A stretch of DNA of 7,045 bases from Anaerolineae bacterium (GTDB lineage: Bacteria > Chloroflexota > Anaerolineae > Aggregatilineales > Phototrophicaceae). Position numbers and translations under genes: made by a program. The stretch lies in the NCBI GenBank assembly GCA_028284565.1, contig JANQRM010000644.1:1-7045 (forward strand). The letters are read 5' to 3'. Positions 6,217 through 7,045 of this stretch are shown here, piece after piece (the first letter of the stretch is position 1; each line of letters starts with the position of its first letter). The notes under the pieces are model-generated. The model searched no databases. It had not been told where the DNA came from and worked only from the letters and a program-made list of their open reading frames with translations.

Positions 6217-6552
6217 ATGAAAATCTGGACGATTTTCTACGTCCTTAGAACAGGATCCCTAAGAAGAAGCTTAAAGTTAGAGTCTGTTTGTAATAAGGAA
6301 TATTGAGAAGTAGAATGCGGAGGGTCAACATTTTTATGATTGTTGGGATGATTGGGTGGCAAATATATGCTCCAAATTCTTCCTTGTGCGTCTCGATTGG
6401 CTTTCTTCATCTTGGATGGGAGCAATAATTAACTGCCTTTTATCCATTGGTTTCGGCAACAGTTTGAAATGCTAACCGAAATCACCCAACGAGGAGGCAA
6501 AGGCTTTCAAGTTTTTCCTAAACGCTGGATTGTCGAGCCTATAATTCGATAA
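6217..6552 (+). pseudogene. Eroded IS5-family transposase remnant
   Basis: Two pieces of an IS5-type (IS1031/ISL2-like) DDE transposase remain. At 6217-6306 a short frame gives WTIFYVLRTG, matching the conserved AIFYVLRTGCQWR region near the N-terminus of the family. At about 6391-6552 another frame reads RLAFFILDGSNN, a TAA (6430-6432), then LPFIHWFRQQFEML and KGFQVFPKRWIVE. This corresponds to the second Asp block (DG, codon 6415-6417) and the KGF-PRRWVVE block with the catalytic Glu (6535-6537). After that Glu the usual RTFAWL is replaced by PIIR and a stop, so homology ends abruptly. Only about 336 bp remain of an expected 750-800 bp. The 95 bases before it (6122-6216) hold only a small dyad TGCAA-GT-TTGCA (6163-6174). 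No terminal repeats could be identified. Confidence 0.65.
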
Positions 6553-6561
6553 GGACAAGGC

Positions 6562-7045
6562 ATGAACTTAGAAAATCAGGTGGCAGTTGTCACGGGGGGG
6601 ACGGGTGTACTGGGAAGTGCAATCGCAACGTCTCTCGCACAAGCTGGGGCAAGCGTTGTTGTTCTCGCGCGTACTGCCAATAAAACACAAGCTCTATCAT
6701 CAGACATCATCAACGCAGGCGGACAAGCACTCGGTATTGGAGCAGATGTGCTGGATAAACCCTCGTTAGAATCCGCCAAACATCAAATTTTGGATGCTTA
6801 CGGACGCATTGACATCCTCATTAATGGTGCAGGGGGTAATCAAGTCCAAGCCACAGCCATCCCCAATGAGCGCACCTTCTTTACCCTGCCACAAGATGCG
6901 ATGCAGTGGGTCTTTAACCTCAATATCATGGGGAGTATTCTGGCTTCGCAGGTCTTTGGGATGCAGATGGTCAATCAAGAGTCGGGTGTGATTTTGAATA
7001 TCTCGTCAATGGCATCGTTTCAACCTTTAACGCGCGTCGTTGCTT
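6562..7045 (+). CDS. SDR-family D-mannonate oxidoreductase/fructuronate reductase-like protein (3' cut by window edge)
   Basis: The first 161 codons of a short-chain dehydrogenase. It has TGGTGVLG (11-18) as the cofactor loop, INGAGGNQ (87-94) in place of the usual NNAG, N121, and LNISSM with catalytic S149. The window ends right after Ala161, where the catalytic Tyr is expected (S+13), so the active-site Tyr and Lys lie outside. The insert with ERTFF, then VFNLNIMGSILASQVFG and FQPLTRV, is the pattern of the YjmF/UxuB-type SDRs that reduce D-fructuronate to D-mannonate in hexuronate catabolism. ATG 6562 has AGGA (6552-6555) and AAGG (6557-6560) just upstream; the first overlaps the stop of the IS5 remnant. 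It follows the glycosidase and dehydratase genes on the same strand but is separated from them by the transposase relic, so it may use another promoter. Confidence 0.8.
   Translation, partial: MNLENQVAVVTGGTGVLGSAIATSLAQAGASVVVLARTANKTQALSSDIINAGGQALGIGADVLDKPSLESAKHQILDAYGRIDILINGAGGNQVQATAIPNERTFFTLPQDAMQWVFNLNIMGSILASQVFGMQMVNQESGVILNISSMASFQPLTRVVA

Noticed and set aside
6237..6425. A 62-codon minus-strand frame in the melA-SDR gap
   Set aside because: It lies opposite IS5-type transposase blocks on the + strand and has no recognisable domain.

Overview
The window is a bacterial carbohydrate-catabolism locus that has been partly broken up. All real genes lie on the + strand and use the standard code, with moderate-to-low GC and no introns. 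The gene families (GntR/FCD regulator, enolase-superfamily dehydratase, MelA-type GH4, GH42-like protein, UxuB/YjmF-type SDR, single-ORF IS1 transposase) suit a free-living heterotrophic bacterium. A member of Chloroflexota or a similar group is possible, but the sequence does not settle the phylum.

Layout. Positions 1-129 hold the 3' end of an unrecognised gene. A spacer to about 371 contains a perfect 37-bp palindrome (242-278). An IS1-family element occupies about 372-1155, with imperfect terminal inverted repeats and a likely short target duplication; its transposase is dead. Just downstream is a clear promoter (1170-1198) abutting an operator-like dyad (TGGTAGCACCA), then a GntR/FCD regulator with a TTG start (1242-1994). 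The next gene survives only as the C-terminal part of a GH42 beta-galactosidase-like protein (2081-2705). Three catabolic genes follow: an intact mandelate racemase/sugar-acid dehydratase family enzyme (2778-3947), an intact classical SDR (3962-4726), and a MelA-type GH4 alpha-galactosidase (4801-6121) interrupted by two single-base losses in short homopolymers. A heavily eroded IS5-type transposase (about 6217-6552) separates these from an SDR of the D-mannonate oxidoreductase/fructuronate reductase type (6562 to the window edge).

How the genes could work together (inference): the two glycosidases would release sugars from alpha- and beta-galactosides. SDRs would oxidise sugars or interconvert hexuronates and hexonates, and the enolase-superfamily enzyme would dehydrate the hexonate to a 2-keto-3-deoxy acid. 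The GntR protein would control the set and its own promoter in response to an organic or sugar acid bound in its FCD domain.

I see no previously undescribed defence, mobile or RNA system. The points that most deserve checking are the GntR promoter-operator, the 37-bp palindrome, the paired homopolymer frameshifts in melA (decay or sequencing error), the N-terminal loss of the GH42-like gene, and the IS5 relic inside the cluster.
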